A DNA stretch of 64,000 bases from contig JAXLYM010000014.1 in NCBI GenBank assembly GCA_046351455.1, forward strand, positions 213,928 through 277,927. Direction: 5' to 3'. A program made the position numbers and the translations under genes. This DNA comes from JADJRH01 sp046351455 (GTDB lineage: Bacteria; Myxococcota_A; Polyangia; Polyangiales; Polyangiaceae). Position 1 is the stretch's first letter; every line of letters starts with the position of its first letter. Positions 36,771-45,004 of this stretch are shown piece after piece. The notes under the pieces are model-generated. The model was not told where the DNA came from. It saw only the letters and a list, made by a program, of their open reading frames with translations, and ran no database searches.

Positions 36771-39700
36771 ATGCAGAGGCGTCGCCACCAGGTTCGGCTT
36801 TCGTGCGAAGGCTTCCCCGATCAGGAGGTGCAGGTCAGCGAGCTCGACGGCGTCGAGGGGATCTCTCGCCTCTACGAATTCGAGGTGCTGATCGTCTGCC
36901 CCGAGCCCGACGCGCTCGACGTGGAGGACATCCTCCTCCGCCGCGCGACGCTGATCTTCGAGCGCTACGAGCACGAGGAGGACCTCGCGCCCGAGGTCGT
37001 CCGGCGCGTGCACGGCGTGGTCGCGGAGGCGCGGGATCTCCTGTCGCCGGAGCCGTACTCGGTCTTCAAGCTGCGCATCGTCCCGCGCTTCTGGCTCGCG
37101 ACGCTGGTCGAGACGCTCGATCTCTTCCTCGACAAGAGCGTGACCGACATCGTGCGCGAGCGGCTCACGGCGCTGAACCTCGTCGAGGGCGAGGACTTCG
37201 AGCTGTGGCTCACCGACACGTACCCGGAGCGCGACCTCATCGTGCAGTACAAGGAGACGGATCACGCCTTCTTGTCGCGCCTCCTCGAGCACGTGGGCGT
37301 CAGCTACTACATCGAGCAGCGCGAGGACCGCGACGTCGTCATCTTCTGCGATCACAACCGCGCGTTCGGCTCCGTGGACGGCGGCCGGCCGCAGCCGTTC
37401 CGCCCGCGGGGCGAGCGCGTCGGCGTGCATCGGCTGGAGGTCGGGAGCCGCGTCGTGCCCCAGCGCTTCGTGCAGCGCGACTACAACTACCGCAACCCGC
37501 AGGTCGACGTGACCGGCCAGGCCACGATCCCAGCCTCCGGCGGCGGCGCGGTGGCGGGCGCGATCGTCGAGTACGGCGGCCACTGCAAGGACGAGGACGA
37601 GGCCCGCTGGTTCGCCGAGATCCGCGCGCAGGAGCAGAACGCGCGCCGCCGCGTCTTCGACGGATCCACCGATCTCGCCGTGATGGGCGCGGGGCTCCGC
37701 GTCACGGTGACGAACCATCCGCGCGGCGATCTCCCGCTGCTGCTCACGGAGGTGCGTCACCGCGCGCGGCAGACGACGCTGCTCGGCGGCTTCGGCGACG
37801 CGGGCGGCTACGGCAACGAGATCGTCGCGATCCTGGAGTCGACGGCGTACCGCCCGCCGCGCGTCACGCCGCGCCCGCGCATCGGCGGCGTGCTCACGGC
37901 CGTCGTCGACGCGGAGAGCCGCGGCCAGTACGCCGAGCTCGACGATCAGGGCCGTTACCGCGTCAAATTCATGTTCGACACGAGCGACGCGCCCGACGGC
38001 AAGGCGTCGCGCCTCGTGCGCATGATGCAGCCGCACTCCGGCCCCGGGTACGGCATGCATTTCCCGCTGCGCCCCGGCGTGGAGGTGCTGATCACGTTCA
38101 TGGACGGCGACCCGGATCGCCCGATCATCGCCGGCACCGTCCCGAACCCGCAGACATCGAGCCCGATCACGAGCGCGAACGCGACGAAGAACATCCTGCG
38201 CACCGGCGGCGGCAACGAGATCCAGATCGACGACAAGAAGGACTCGCACCGCATCAAGATGATGACGCCGACGTCGAACACGACGTTTCAGCTCGGCGCG
38301 CCGAACGATCCCGAGCAGGGCGCGATGCTCTCCACGCTCGGCGCCTCCACCACGGTCGCGACGACCGGCCTCTCCGCCGCGGGCGCGTTCGCGTCGGCGG
38401 TCTCGCTCATCACCGACTACAGCTCCTCCGGCGACGTGGTCACGGTCGCGAAGAAGCCGGGGTTGGAGGCCGCGTTCACGCTCGTGGTCGGCGTCGTCGA
38501 CGCGCTCGTGACGGCCGTGAAGACGACGATCGAAGAGGTCGACGCGGGGATGGACCTCTCCGAGAAGCGATCCAACCAGGAGGCGACGAAGGCCACCGAG
38601 GCGGCGACGGCGGCGCAGGCCGCGTGCAAGGCGTGCCGCGACGAGGCGATCGCCGCGCTGCCGCCCTCGCGGAAGGCCGAGATCGACGCGCTCAAGGCCA
38701 AATGCGACGTGTGCACCGGCGCGCACCCGAGCGCGCCCGCGGGCCAGACGTGCAAGCTCTCCGCCGCCGAGCAGAAGACGCTCGCGGACGCGACGGCCTA
38801 CGAGGCGAAGCGCGACGCCGCGGTGGCCTACGCCGCGAAGATGGACGAGGCCGACGCGCTCCACGACACCGCGCTGCTGAAGCGCTGGACGCTCAACGTC
38901 GCGTCGACGAACGCGTCCACGCAGAGCGAGGACATGCACGACGTCGCCGCGGGCAAGCGCGTCGAGAACGCGCAGAAGGACTACGACACGGCCTACGCCG
39001 CCTACACCGCGAAATACGCCGACGCGCAGACGAGCGCCGCCGCCGCGAAGGCTCCGTACGCGACGAGCACCGCGTTCGCCGCGTTCGACGCCAAGAGCGC
39101 TTCGTGCGCCGGATCGTGCGCGAACCTGGATCGGCTCCGCGCGAACGCGGCGGCTCGAAACAAGGCCTACAACGATCTCGTCACGGCGCACGGCCCGCAC
39201 AAAAATCAGACGAAGGAGGCGAAGACATACCTCGGCGTGTGGGCGTCGGTCCCGCCCCTCTTCAGCGCCGCGATGTTCATCTACACCAAGCTCAAGAAGA
39301 GCCAGAAGGCCGTGGAGGCGCTCGCGCTGTGGCAGACCGGCGCGCTCGAGATGGTGAAGTCCACGCCGCGGAAGATCACGACGCCGGGCGACTACACCGT
39401 CACGCCGAAATCGCCGAAGCACGTGCTCGGAGCGCAGGGATCCATGCACCTCTACGGCGCGAAGGATCTCCTCATGTCGAGCGAGACGATGATGATCCTC
39501 GGCGCCGGCGTGAAGATGGATCCGACGGACACTGCGGAGATCCCCGACCCGACGAAGGGCAAGGTCGCGATCGTCGGCGGCGAGGAGGTGCGCGTCGCGT
39601 CGAAGGGCGAGATCGAGATCGCCGGCGATCAGAAGGTCCTCGTGACGACCGATCACGCGGACGTCGTCGCGGATCAGGACGTCGAGGTGAAGGCGCCGCA

Positions 39701-40169
39701 CCACAAGCTCGCGGCGCAGATGGACCCGCGCGCGCCGACGACGGACCTCGCGAAGCTGCTGCTCGACGCCGCGGCGAACCTCGGCACCGCGGAGATCGCG
39801 ACCGACGGCGGCCAGTCCTTCAAGATGGAGCAGAAGCGCCCCGCGAAGACGTCCGAGATCACCGCCGTCACGCCCGGCACGATCAAGCTCGACGCGGGCG
39901 CCAAGATCGCGATCGAGGCCGCCGACGAGATCAAGCTCTCCATCAAGAACGGCGGCCCCTCGATCACCCTGAATCCGAGCGGGATCACGCTCAAGGTCGG
40001 CCAGAGCGCGCAGATCCTGATGAAGGCCGATCAGGTCCTCATGAAGTACGGCGGCTCGGTGATTTGCCGCCTCTCGGCCGACAAGGCGATGCTCAAGTTC
40101 GGCGGATCGCACGTCGTCCTCGACGCGGCGGGCGGCGACATCCAGGGCCCCAAGATCAAGCAAGGTTGA
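36771..40169 (+). CDS. vgrG: VgrG (TssI) spike protein with Cys-pair helical insertion
   Basis: A 1132-residue VgrG. Residues 1-~480 are the gp27/gp5-like core: RLSCEGFPDQEVQVSELDGVEGISRLYEF, KETDHAFLSRLLEHVGVSYYIEQ, then the OB region with HSGPGYGMHFPLRPGVEVLITFMDGDPDRPIIAGTVPN. The beta-helix starts (NEIQIDDKKDSHRIKMMTP), is interrupted at about 520-870 by a long helical Ala/Lys-rich insertion, and resumes at GDYTVTPKSPKHVLG with many short strands to the end (ISLS-like repeats, KYGGSVICRLSADKAMLKFGG). The insertion has Cys pairs ACKAC, KCDVC, TCKL and SCAGSC that could bind metal or form disulfides. No Eag, PAAR or DUF2169 gene is adjacent. It is followed after 33 bp by a large lipoprotein gene. 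Confidence 0.9.
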   Translation: MQRRRHQVRLSCEGFPDQEVQVSELDGVEGISRLYEFEVLIVCPEPDALDVEDILLRRATLIFERYEHEEDLAPEVVRRVHGVVAEARDLLSPEPYSVFKLRIVPRFWLATLVETLDLFLDKSVTDIVRERLTALNLVEGEDFELWLTDTYPERDLIVQYKETDHAFLSRLLEHVGVSYYIEQREDRDVVIFCDHNRAFGSVDGGRPQPFRPRGERVGVHRLEVGSRVVPQRFVQRDYNYRNPQVDVTGQATIPASGGGAVAGAIVEYGGHCKDEDEARWFAEIRAQEQNARRRVFDGSTDLAVMGAGLRVTVTNHPRGDLPLLLTEVRHRARQTTLLGGFGDAGGYGNEIVAILESTAYRPPRVTPRPRIGGVLTAVVDAESRGQYAELDDQGRYRVKFMFDTSDAPDGKASRLVRMMQPHSGPGYGMHFPLRPGVEVLITFMDGDPDRPIIAGTVPNPQTSSPITSANATKNILRTGGGNEIQIDDKKDSHRIKMMTPTSNTTFQLGAPNDPEQGAMLSTLGASTTVATTGLSAAGAFASAVSLITDYSSSGDVVTVAKKPGLEAAFTLVVGVVDALVTAVKTTIEEVDAGMDLSEKRSNQEATKATEAATAAQAACKACRDEAIAALPPSRKAEIDALKAKCDVCTGAHPSAPAGQTCKLSAAEQKTLADATAYEAKRDAAVAYAAKMDEADALHDTALLKRWTLNVASTNASTQSEDMHDVAAGKRVENAQKDYDTAYAAYTAKYADAQTSAAAAKAPYATSTAFAAFDAKSASCAGSCANLDRLRANAAARNKAYNDLVTAHGPHKNQTKEAKTYLGVWASVPPLFSAAMFIYTKLKKSQKAVEALALWQTGALEMVKSTPRKITTPGDYTVTPKSPKHVLGAQGSMHLYGAKDLLMSSETMMILGAGVKMDPTDTAEIPDPTKGKVAIVGGEEVRVASKGEIEIAGDQKVLVTTDHADVVADQDVEVKAPHHKLAAQMDPRAPTTDLAKLLLDAAANLGTAEIATDGGQSFKMEQKRPAKTSEITAVTPGTIKLDAGAKIAIEAADEIKLSIKNGGPSITLNPSGITLKVGQSAQILMKADQVLMKYGGSVICRLSADKAMLKFGGSHVVLDAAGGDIQGPKIKQG

Positions 40170-40202
40170 TCCCACGTCGCCGCGGCGCGAGCCTCCGCGC
40201 CG

Positions 40203-42638
40203 ATGCCTCTCCACAAGAGATTTTCGGCGCAGCGCGCTCCGCGTTCCGCCCGGCTCCTCACGTCCCTGATCGTCGCGACGTCGCTGTGGTTCGGGGTTGG
40301 ATGCTCGTCTTCAGGCTCGGCGACCGCCTCCGGATCGAGCGCCGCGGCGAGCGGCACCGCGACCGTAGAGGGCCCCGCGGCGGAGGCGACGCTGTTCGCA
40401 AAGTCGTCGCCGATCCTCGCGGATCTCCCTGTCACGAAGCAGATCCCGAAGGACGTCGCCGTCGTGATCGCGGTGCGCGACCCGGCCACGATCGTCGCGA
40501 AGCTCTCGGCGATGGCCGCGTTCGGCGAGGCGAAGGAGCCGCTCGCGAAGGTGATCGACGAGGCCGGGAAGGACCTCTCGAAGGACCTGCCCGACCTCGC
40601 GGACCTCGCGGCGAGCGGCGTCGATCTCCACAAACCGGCCGGCGTTTTGTGGGCGGATCCGGAGATGGAGGTGGCCGCGATCTTCGCCGCCGTGAGCGAC
40701 GAGGCCGCGATGAAGACGAAGCTCCAGGAGCGCGCCGACAAGTCGCACGGCCGCCGCGAGCTCGTGACCGTGGGCGACGCGCTGGTGCTCCAGGCGAAGC
40801 GCGACGTCACGCGCGCGGTCGTGCTGCGCAAGGGCCACGTCTTCTGGATCCGCGCGTCGGAGGGGTACGGCCTCGATCCGAAGCGCGTCGTCACGCTGGC
40901 CGAGGCGCTCGCGAAGACGAACGAGCCCGAGTCGCTCGCCGCCGACCCCACGTTCAAGGGCGCGATGGACAAGCTCGCGTACGGCGCCGAGGCCGCGATG
41001 TACGTGGGCACCGGCCGCATCGCCGAGCGCGTGCTCGACGACTGGAAGCGCAAGCAGGAGAGCGCGCAGAAGGGCCTCGAAGAGGCGAACGAAGCGCTCG
41101 CGGAGGCCCAGAAAAAGAAGAAGAAGGACCGCATCGAGGAGGCGAACGACAAGCTCCGCATCGCGAAGGCCGCGGTCGCGACCGCCGAGAAGCGCGCGAA
41201 GGAGGCCGACCTCGTGACCGCGCTCGAGGACGAGGTGCCGGCGGTGGCGGCGGGCCTCGATTTCGGCGACCGCGACGTCCGCGTGAAGGCGTTCGTCGCG
41301 CTGCCGAAGCCCGGCGCCGTGAAGCTCTTCGCGCCGCTCGAAGGGACGTCGCCCGCGCTCGACGCGACGACGGCGCACGAGATGGCGATGCGCTTCGCGA
41401 TGGATCCGCGCGTGGTGAGCCTGTTCTTGGACCGCATGAGCGCGTCGTCGCGCTGGTGGTCGTACGGCGTCCCGATGGAGCGCGGCCGCGGGATGCTCAC
41501 GTCGCTCGGCGTGGACATGGAGCAGCTCACGCCGCTGTTCGCGGGCGAGGTGAGCGCCGAGACGCACCGCCAGCCGCTCGCCGCGGATCCGGACGCGGGC
41601 GCGCCGCCCGACGGAAAGCCGCGCGAAGGGGAGGGGTACACGGTGATCTGGCGCGTGACGGATCCCGCGAAGGCGACCGCGTTGATCGACGAAGCGTGGG
41701 GCCGGATCGCCGACAAAACGCCTGCGGAGGCGCACCGCGAGCACCCGTCGCCCGGCGCGATCGACGAGCAGTGGCCGAACCAGGTGGGCCGTCACGTCCG
41801 CGTGATCGGCGGCGCGCTCGTCGTCACGACGGAGCCCGCGATGCTCACCGCGGCGGCCGATCCTGCGCCGCGCCCGCTGTGGCTCGCGAGCTCTGCGCAC
41901 CCCACGTTGAAGCAGCTCGCCGGCATCGACGGCGCGGCGGGCCTCGTCGCGTTCGACGGCGCGACGTGGATGCGCCGCATGAACCGCGACATGTTCGGCG
42001 ACGGCCGCACGCGCGTGGAGCTGCTGCGCGACATGGAGGATTTCGGCATGCTCGGCCTGCTCTCCGGGGGCGGCACGCGCAAGACGGAGAAGCTCGAAGA
42101 GGAGCGCAAGAAGCTCCGCGACAAGCGCCGCGAGCTGGAGAAGCTGCGCGCCGAGCACGAGAACGCGACGTGGCGCGCGTTCGCGGATCGCCTCGGGACG
42201 ACGGCGTTCGTCGCGAAGCCCGCGGACGGCGGCGTCGCGCTCTACGGCGGCCTCTTCACGAGCGAGGCGAGCGTGACGGCGCTGGCGGAGGCGGCGATCG
42301 GCGCGTGGATGACGGCCGGCCCCAAGTGGGAGAAGTGGTCGGAGATGGTGGACCTCGACAAGAAGATCCACGCGCTCGACGAGAAGATCGAAGGCGAGCG
42401 GCAGAAGGCGATGGAGGACATGGTCGGCGACGTCTTGAACGGCCTCGGCGCGTCGGATCGCCCGGGTGGAGTCCTCGGCGGCAAATGGGGCGGCTTCGAC
42501 GACGACGTGAGCGTGCTGATGGGCCCGAACGGAGGCCTCGGCACGCACGGAGGCGGCGTGGCGGGTGGCGGCGGCACCGCGGTCGGCGTCGGCGGCCTCG
42601 GAACGATCGGCACCGCGGAGCCGAAGAAGAAGCCGTGA
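40203..42638 (+). CDS. Large lipoprotein of unknown function (DUF3352-like pattern)
   Basis: An 811-residue protein with a long Arg-rich n-region, hydrophobic core and lipobox FGVGC (Cys34), then an Ala/Ser/Thr tether. The body has repeated alpha/beta units typical of DUF3352-type surface or periplasmic proteins (KDVAVVIAVRDPATIVAKLSAMA; PAGVLWADPEMEVAAIFAAVSD; VIGGALVVTTEPAMLTAAADP; AAGLVAFDGATWM). Two coiled-coil stretches occur at ~285-345 and ~620-665. The end is a Gly-rich low-complexity tail. The family assignment is tentative. It follows vgrG by 33 bp in the same direction, so it may be translated from the same transcript. Confidence 0.6.
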   Translation: MPLHKRFSAQRAPRSARLLTSLIVATSLWFGVGCSSSGSATASGSSAAASGTATVEGPAAEATLFAKSSPILADLPVTKQIPKDVAVVIAVRDPATIVAKLSAMAAFGEAKEPLAKVIDEAGKDLSKDLPDLADLAASGVDLHKPAGVLWADPEMEVAAIFAAVSDEAAMKTKLQERADKSHGRRELVTVGDALVLQAKRDVTRAVVLRKGHVFWIRASEGYGLDPKRVVTLAEALAKTNEPESLAADPTFKGAMDKLAYGAEAAMYVGTGRIAERVLDDWKRKQESAQKGLEEANEALAEAQKKKKKDRIEEANDKLRIAKAAVATAEKRAKEADLVTALEDEVPAVAAGLDFGDRDVRVKAFVALPKPGAVKLFAPLEGTSPALDATTAHEMAMRFAMDPRVVSLFLDRMSASSRWWSYGVPMERGRGMLTSLGVDMEQLTPLFAGEVSAETHRQPLAADPDAGAPPDGKPREGEGYTVIWRVTDPAKATALIDEAWGRIADKTPAEAHREHPSPGAIDEQWPNQVGRHVRVIGGALVVTTEPAMLTAAADPAPRPLWLASSAHPTLKQLAGIDGAAGLVAFDGATWMRRMNRDMFGDGRTRVELLRDMEDFGMLGLLSGGGTRKTEKLEEERKKLRDKRRELEKLRAEHENATWRAFADRLGTTAFVAKPADGGVALYGGLFTSEASVTALAEAAIGAWMTAGPKWEKWSEMVDLDKKIHALDEKIEGERQKAMEDMVGDVLNGLGASDRPGGVLGGKWGGFDDDVSVLMGPNGGLGTHGGGVAGGGGTAVGVGGLGTIGTAEPKKKP

Positions 42639-42655
42639 AGGACGCGCGCGGAGGT

Positions 42656-42698
42656 GCCCCTCCCTGAGCTCGCGGGACGCGAGCGATTTGGGAGGGGC
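42656..42698. terminator. Nested hairpin between convergent genes, candidate bidirectional terminator
   Basis: GCCCCTCCC (42656-42664) pairs exactly with GGGAGGGGC (42690-42698), and the enclosed segment contains a second stem GCTCGC/GCGAGC around GGGAC. It lies just after the stop of the lipoprotein gene and before the stop of the oxidoreductase gene on the other strand. No U-run follows immediately. Confidence 0.5.
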
Positions 42699-42788
42699 GG
42701 GCGGCGCGGAGGCCGAAGGCCGAGCACCGACCGGGGTGGGCACCTTCTCTGAAAGTGCTTCTTTTGTAGGCGTTTTGTGGGACGCGCG

Positions 42789-43457
42789 TCAGGCGCCGAG
42801 GGCGTGCAGCTGTTCGCTCTCGATGGTGCGGCGCGCGTCCGTCGTGGCGTCGAAGGCCACGTGCACGAGGGCTTTGGCGACCGTGTCGATCGTGATGGGG
42901 GCGTAGCGGCGCGTCTTGCCGACCACCGCGAACACCGCGCGCGCGAGGGGGAGGGCGATGCGTTCGCCGATGCGGTTTTCGGTGCGCGCGCCTTCGTCGT
43001 CGAGGAAGGAAGGCCGCAGCACCGTGAGCTGCGCGAACCCGAGGCGTGCGAGCGCCTCCTCCGCCTCGCCCTTCGTTTTGAGGTAGAAGCTGCCCGCGGT
43101 GGGATCGGCGCCGACCGAGCTGACCAGCACGAACCGCTTGGCGCCGCGCTTGTGAGCGGCCGCGCCGAACGCGACCACCGCGTCGTGATCGACCGCGCGG
43201 AAGGCCTCTTTGGAGCCGGCCTGCTTCATGGTGGTGCCGAGGCAGCAGACGGCGAGCGTGACGCCTTCGGGGATGGCGGCGGCCAGCGCGTCGACGCTCT
43301 GCAGATCGACGACCTTCGACTCCAGCTTGGGGTGCGTGATGGAGAGCGTGCGCCGCCCGAGGGCCGTGACGTGCGCGACGTCGCTTCGATCGAGGAGCTG
43401 CGAGAGCGCGCGGGAGCCGACGACGCCCGTTGCCCCGGTGATGACCACGCTGTGCAT
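42789..43457 (-). CDS. NAD(P)-binding Rossmann protein, HTATIP2/TIP30-like short-chain dehydrogenase
   Basis: A 222-residue cytoplasmic protein with the extended-SDR dinucleotide motif TGATGVVGS at the N-terminus, DLQSVDALAAAI at strand 3, VSSVGADP and YLKTKGEAE, which fits the YxxxK catalytic pair. The length and the CCLGTTMKQAGSKEAFRAVDHD segment are characteristic of the TIP30/HTATIP2-like oxidoreductases. The reaction is unknown. It stands alone, convergent with the lipoprotein gene and divergent from the gene at 43619. Confidence 0.82.
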   Translation of the reverse strand: MHSVVITGATGVVGSRALSQLLDRSDVAHVTALGRRTLSITHPKLESKVVDLQSVDALAAAIPEGVTLAVCCLGTTMKQAGSKEAFRAVDHDAVVAFGAAAHKRGAKRFVLVSSVGADPTAGSFYLKTKGEAEEALARLGFAQLTVLRPSFLDDEGARTENRIGERIALPLARAVFAVVGKTRRYAPITIDTVAKALVHVAFDATTDARRTIESEQLHALGA

Positions 43458-43618
43458 CGCGCCGCGTTACCACGACTCCGCGCGCGGCGGAGACTCAATT
43501 GGAGGTGGGCAGTTTCAGAGGGGGAGTTTGGAAGATTGCCATTCCGTCTTCTCATTCCGATCGGCCGCTCCATGCTCAGGGCCTTCGACGCACCGTGGTA
43601 GGATCACGCGGAGGCAAG

Positions 43619-44212
43619 ATGTTCATCCAGCAGGCGAAGCACCCGCCTGCGTCTTCTCGAGGCCTCGACGGAGTGAGCAAGATGGAATGGTATGATCCCG
43701 TGTCGTCCTTCGCGAGCAACAAGGGGTATCGCTTCAAAGGGGATATCGCCTTCTGCAAGGTGGATGCGGCGTTCGGGCAGACGCGCGTGGAGCTCGTGGT
43801 CTCCAATGTGGGCGGCGGCGGACACCTCAATACCGTCGGTGCCGTGATCGCGCAACAGGGGGTGCTTCATTGCCGCGCAAAGGCGAAGGTCGTCGGGGAA
43901 GCGAACGTCGAGGTGCGGCGCCGAACACTCTTCGATCGCATCTTCTCCCGCGGTGTGCGCATCGGTACCCCAGAGTTTGACGCCAAGTACGTGGCGTTCG
44001 GGAGAGAGGAGGACGTGCGCCGGTTCCTGGGGGACGCGGTCGTGAAGAGCTTCGTCGCCATGTGGGACAAGACCCAAGGACTCGAAGTGGAGGACGGAGA
44101 AGTGAGCCTCTCCGGTGGTCAGTTCTCGCTCTCTCCCGAGGATCTCGCGTTCATCATCGAAACCGTGGGCACCATCGCGACAGCGCGAGCCGACTCCATC
44201 GCAGAAAAGTGA
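43619..44212 (+). CDS. Protein of unknown function
   Basis: A 197-residue soluble protein. GGAGG five bases before the ATG at 43619 marks the start; an ATG at 43682 is an alternative. There is no signal peptide or transmembrane segment. It has beta-rich stretches (GYRFKGDIAFCKVDAAFGQTRVELVVSNVGGGGH; VEVRRRTLFDRIFSRG) and a helical end (SLSPEDLAFIIETVGTIATARA). Codons are noticeably less GC-biased than in the neighbours, which may hint at different ancestry. No family is recognised and context gives no function. Confidence 0.65.
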   Translation: MFIQQAKHPPASSRGLDGVSKMEWYDPVSSFASNKGYRFKGDIAFCKVDAAFGQTRVELVVSNVGGGGHLNTVGAVIAQQGVLHCRAKAKVVGEANVEVRRRTLFDRIFSRGVRIGTPEFDAKYVAFGREEDVRRFLGDAVVKSFVAMWDKTQGLEVEDGEVSLSGGQFSLSPEDLAFIIETVGTIATARADSIAEK

Positions 44213-44295
44213 CCGGAGCCGACTCGGTCGGGGCGTGAGCGAAGATTCCGAAATGGGCTTGTCATGTCCGCGGGGACCCTTGCTAGCATGCGACC

Positions 44296-44988
44296 GTGCT
44301 GAACCACGTCCGGACGAAAGCGTTCCCCGCCGCGCTCACCGTTGCGATCAGCCTCACGGCGGCCGCGGCGCGCGCGCAGGATCCCGCTGGAAAGACAGCC
44401 TCTGCAGGCTCCGCAGCTCCGCAAACGTCCGGCTCGGCCCCAACCGCGACGTCGGCTCCCGTCGCGAGCGCGCGCGCCTCCGACACGGCCGCGGCGTCTC
44501 CCGCGGCCGGCGCCGACTCGCACTCGTCCGGCGGCGCGCACGCCGAGGTCGCGGCGGAGGAGGGGCCGCGGAAATCGGAGGCGCCCTATCCGTGGGCCGC
44601 GCTCATCCCGTTCGGCGGCGGGCAGTTCCTCCGCGGCGCGGACACGCTCGGCATGTTCTTCGGCGACGGGGAGGTGCTGCTCGGCGCCGCGTCCATCGGC
44701 ACCGCCGTCTGGTACGCCCTCATCTCCTCCAACAGCACGAAGACCCGCACGCCCGACGGCAAATACGTCGATCTCGAGGCCGTCCACAACGAGCTCTCGT
44801 CCATCGCGATGGCGAATCGGCTGGCCTTCTCGGGGTGGGCCGCGCTCACCGCCGCAGGCATCTTCGAGGCGCTCGTGAACAATCACCCGAGCGTCCGCGG
44901 CAGACGGGCCGCCGCTGCGCCCTCGTTCCACGTGTCGGCCGGGCCCGCGGACGGCGGCGCAGGGGTCAGTTTGCGCATCGTGTTCTGA
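44296..44988 (+). CDS. Exported protein of unknown function
   Basis: A 230-residue protein from GTG 44296. A signal peptide with AAARAQ cleavage is followed by a ~65-residue Ala/Ser/Thr-rich linker and a membrane-associated region with PYPWAALIPFGGGQFLRG and hydrophobic stretches (LLGAASIGTAVWYALISS, LAFSGWAALTAAGIFEALV). A TTGTCA word at 44259 and GCTAGC at 44282 are 17 bp apart, which would put the transcription start almost on the GTG, so the message may be leaderless. No family is recognised. The next gene begins 17 bp after its stop. Confidence 0.65.
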   Translation: MLNHVRTKAFPAALTVAISLTAAAARAQDPAGKTASAGSAAPQTSGSAPTATSAPVASARASDTAAASPAAGADSHSSGGAHAEVAAEEGPRKSEAPYPWAALIPFGGGQFLRGADTLGMFFGDGEVLLGAASIGTAVWYALISSNSTKTRTPDGKYVDLEAVHNELSSIAMANRLAFSGWAALTAAGIFEALVNNHPSVRGRRAAAAPSFHVSAGPADGGAGVSLRIVF

Positions 44989-45004
44989 CCGTGTTCTGGA
45001 TCCC

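Noticed and set aside
36584..42667. Very long open frames on both strands over the second vgrG
   Set aside because: All are Arg/Ala/Gly-rich shadows of the vgrG and lipoprotein genes, whose own frames carry family motifs.
43536..43549. TGGAAGATTGCC upstream of the 43619 gene as a sigma-54 promoter
   Set aside because: The GG and GC elements are only 5 bp apart instead of 10.
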